Assembly: GCA_964444065.1 (NCBI GenBank)
Contig: CAYUFL010000005.1
Coordinates: 1-64,000, forward strand
Direction of reading: 5' to 3'
Source: JBGMEA01 sp964444065
GTDB lineage: Bacteria; Bacillota; Clostridia; Eubacteriales; Anaerofustaceae
DNA length: 64,000 nt
A program made the translations under genes and the position numbers. The notes under the pieces were generated by a model. It saw only the letters and a list, made by a program, of their open reading frames with translations. It searched no databases and had not been told where the DNA came from. Shown here piece after piece: positions 62,276-64,000 of the stretch (the stretch's first letter is position 1; every line of letters begins with the position of its first letter).

Positions 62276-63040
62276 ATGTCAGAAACACCCATGAATCTAA
62301 AGGCTTATTTTGAGCGAATCGGGTACAGCGGAAACGGGGAACCGACTGCAGAAACACTGAGGGAACTGCAAACGGGGCATGTTTTTCATATCCCGTTTGA
62401 AAATCTCGATGTGCTTGAAGGTAAACGGATTTCACTCGAACCATCCGATTTATTTCAAAAGCTTGTCACCAACAAACGCGGCGGATACTGTTTTGAAATG
62501 AACGGATTATTTTCGTATGTTTTGGAACAGCTTGGTTTTCCCGTGCGACCACTGCTGGCTCGCGTGTGGAGGGGAGACAGCGGTTACGGCGCGAAAACCC
62601 ATCAGGTACTGCTGGTTACGGCTGGCGGAAAAGAATGGCTCTGCGATGTTGGCTTCGGCGGGAACGGACTGTTGGAACCGCTGCTGTTCGAAATCGGAAA
62701 AGAACAGAAACAGTATTTTCTGAACTGTCGTATTATGGAAGAACCTCTCGTGAACGGATACGTATATCAGTGCATGATTGACGGAGAATTCAAAAATGTT
62801 TACGCCTTTACGCTTGAGCCTTGTACCCGCGCGGACTACGAACTGTCGAACCATTACACTTCAACGCATTCGGATTCTCGTTTCACGCAGTTGCTTACCG
62901 TTGTGATCCCGAATCAAAACGGCAGGATCTCGATCTTTGACAGACAGCTTAAAATGATTGAAGGTGAGAGCGTTAAGGAAATTACGCTGGAGACCGATGC
63001 TGATCGTAAGCAGGCACTTTCCGATTATTTTAATCTCTGA
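62276..63040 (+). CDS. nat: Arylamine N-acetyltransferase
   Basis: The 254-residue enzyme transfers acetyl from acetyl-CoA to arylamines or hydrazines. The Cys-His-Asp triad is complete: Cys72 in RGGYCFEMN, His109 in AKTHQVLLV and Asp124 in LCDVGFGGN. The N-terminal FHIPFENLDV stretch is typical. Natural substrates in Firmicutes are unknown. GGAGGG lies directly upstream. It is preceded by an AT-rich leader with several TATAAT-like boxes. Confidence 0.95.
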   Translation: MSETPMNLKAYFERIGYSGNGEPTAETLRELQTGHVFHIPFENLDVLEGKRISLEPSDLFQKLVTNKRGGYCFEMNGLFSYVLEQLGFPVRPLLARVWRGDSGYGAKTHQVLLVTAGGKEWLCDVGFGGNGLLEPLLFEIGKEQKQYFLNCRIMEEPLVNGYVYQCMIDGEFKNVYAFTLEPCTRADYELSNHYTSTHSDSRFTQLLTVVIPNQNGRISIFDRQLKMIEGESVKEITLETDADRKQALSDYFNL

Positions 63041-63270
63041 TCATATAATGATGACGCCCGAAAAACGGTATTTTCAATTCAATGCTGTGAAATTCAATCG
63101 ATTAATGAAGGGGAGTTTTCTCGTTGTTACAGTGTAAAACTGTGGATCAAAACACAAGAATAATTCCTTTTTATTTCAAGTTGTGATACAATAAACTCTA
63201 ACCATATTTGAGAAAACGACAGATTCAATTTGAGAGAAAACCAGAAATCAATCAGGAAGACAGTGATCAT

Positions 63271-64000
63271 ATGACGATTAAGGATATCAAGGCTTATTCG
63301 GAGAACACCGATGAAATCAATAAATTGACCGAACTTTGCGTGAAAAACGGTGTCATTGACCCTGCACTTTATCCGCAATACGACGTGAAGCGGGGGCTTC
63401 GCGATGTGAACGGAAAAGGTGTATTGACAGGCTTGACAGAAATCTCCGAAATTCGCGCGAACAAAGCAATCGACGGCAAAACCGTACCTTGCGAAGGCAG
63501 ACTTTACTATCGCGGCATAAATGTGGAAAAACTGGTGGACGGTATCGTAAAAGAAAACAGATTCGGATTTGAAGAGGTAACGTATCTGTTGCTTTTCGGA
63601 GAACTGCCGACCGTCGGCGAACTCGATCAGTTTGAGAGGCTTCTTGCCGAGTATCGCAACCTGCCTACGAATTTCGTGCGTGATGTGATTATGAAAGCAC
63701 CGACGAATGATATGATGAATACGCTCGCNNNNNNNNNNTACCAAGGGGCGGATTTGATTTGGGAGAAAGAAGCACCAGGGCCAGCTTTTCCCGAAGTCAC
63801 CATCGGAACACAAACTTGGATGGCCGTCAATTTGGATATTGACGATGGATTAGGTGGGATTTATGCTTATGACAACAATGCGAATGATATATCAATACCG
63901 AATGTACTGCGTCAGTCATTGCAATTGATTGCCAATTTCCCTTTGCTTTCCGTTTACGGATACCAGGCATATAATCATTATATTCTGGGACAAAGCCTTG
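63271..64000 (+). CDS. gltA: Citrate synthase, 3' end outside window, interrupted by gap and foreign segment
   Basis: Citrate synthase condenses oxaloacetate and acetyl-CoA. Residues 1-152 are typical of Gram-positive forms: RDVNGKGVLTGLTEISEI, CEGRLYYRGINVEKLVDGI, EEVTYLLLFGELP and RDVIMKAPTNDMMNTLA. Ten N follow, then about 41 residues that do not belong (63739-63861), and then the family resumes with YAYDNNANDISIPNVLRQSL and VYGYQAYNHYILGQ. In normal enzymes only about six residues separate MMNTLA from YAYD. The frame is kept throughout. The gene itself is surely real; the middle is probably a misassembly. AGGA lies 11 bases before the ATG. Confidence 0.85.
   Translation, partial: MTIKDIKAYSENTDEINKLTELCVKNGVIDPALYPQYDVKRGLRDVNGKGVLTGLTEISEIRANKAIDGKTVPCEGRLYYRGINVEKLVDGIVKENRFGFEEVTYLLLFGELPTVGELDQFERLLAEYRNLPTNFVRDVIMKAPTNDMMNTLXXXXYQGADLIWEKEAPGPAFPEVTIGTQTWMAVNLDIDDGLGGIYAYDNNANDISIPNVLRQSLQLIANFPLLSVYGYQAYNHYILGQSL
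63729..63738. other. Assembly gap (10 N) in citrate synthase
   Basis: Ten N separate normal citrate synthase sequence from the foreign segment. The gap has the same length as the one at 22612. Confidence 0.95.
63739..63861 (+). other. Foreign segment resembling a FISUMP domain
   Basis: The segment reads KEAPGPAFPEVTIGTQTWMA followed by VNLDIDDGLGGI. TIGTQTWMAxNLD is the signature of the FISUMP (Fibrobacter succinogenes major paralogous) domain of surface proteins, mostly from Bacteroidetes and Fibrobacteres. FISUMP proteins often continue GIYAYDN, which also occurs in citrate synthase, so a join at that shared string is the simplest explanation. Confidence 0.7.

Overview
The window looks like chromosome of a Gram-positive, probably anaerobic, Firmicutes/Clostridia-type bacterium in draft assembly. 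Evidence: strong GGAGG ribosome sites, frequent TTG/GTG starts, sigma-A promoters, classical hairpin-plus-T terminators, and typical low-GC Gram-positive families (YwbE, CvfB/YitL, long-form RsmH, a WalR-type operator, flavodoxin-ferredoxin and heterodisulfide-reductase-like Fe-S proteins, radical SAM, DUF2284, FmdE). There is no rRNA, tRNA, CRISPR array or recognisable insertion sequence. Two runs of exactly 10 N (22612-22621, 63729-63738) are scaffold gaps. No taxonomic name is claimed.

Layout. 1-3.4 kb: Sel1-repeat protein, small membrane protein, a candidate structured RNA, a secreted CHAP-type wall hydrolase with WalR-like boxes, and a frameshifted peroxiredoxin. 3.5-8.4 kb: HNH protein, radical SAM enzyme, ywbE, cvfB, tRNA-dihydrouridine synthase. 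8.5-20.4 kb: rsmH with a TIM-barrel epimerase, a solo FakA-type domain, an Fe-S flavoprotein, an amidohydrolase, a Ca2+/H+ antiporter, an FmdE-like protein, a YgjP metallopeptidase, an alanine-dehydrogenase-like enzyme, an Mbeg1-like hydrolase, and a possible 34-residue membrane peptide. 20.6-23.9 kb: a large AT-rich SF1 helicase-nuclease, a defence candidate. 24-34 kb: adenine deaminase, HdrD-like protein, cupin, CGGC protein, MBL hydrolase, CASTOR/POLLUX-type channel, GNAT, YeiL-like regulator with a divergent YczE-type protein, YfcE phosphodiesterase and a GGDEF protein. 35-45.5 kb: a soluble Cache-Cache-CheW protein, a dead GNAT, a phosphate cluster (PPK2, PiT, DUF47) followed by a cyclase-like protein, then agmatine-to-putrescine genes (aguA, aguB). 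45.5-46.4 kb: a two-cluster Fe-S membrane protein bracketed by two copies of a promoter-plus-hairpin element. 46.5-64 kb: Mrr-type nuclease, asparaginase, two more GGDEF proteins, PNPOx-like protein, ABC-F ATPase, large secreted glycine-rich beta-helix protein, SPFH protein, metF, FAD-linked oxidase, QueG-like Fe-S protein, arylamine N-acetyltransferase and the start of citrate synthase.

How genes work together. Phosphate handling (38.9-42.9 kb) and polyamine synthesis (42.9-44.9 kb) are the clearest functional groups. Signalling is prominent (three GGDEF proteins, a CheW fusion, a Crp-like regulator), but no c-di-GMP phosphodiesterase is present. AT-rich single genes (3.5, 13.5, 20.6, 27.6 and 46.5 kb) interrupt a higher-GC background and look like acquired accessory genes; two or three carry nuclease domains. 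The end of the window appears to hold an assembly chimera inside citrate synthase.
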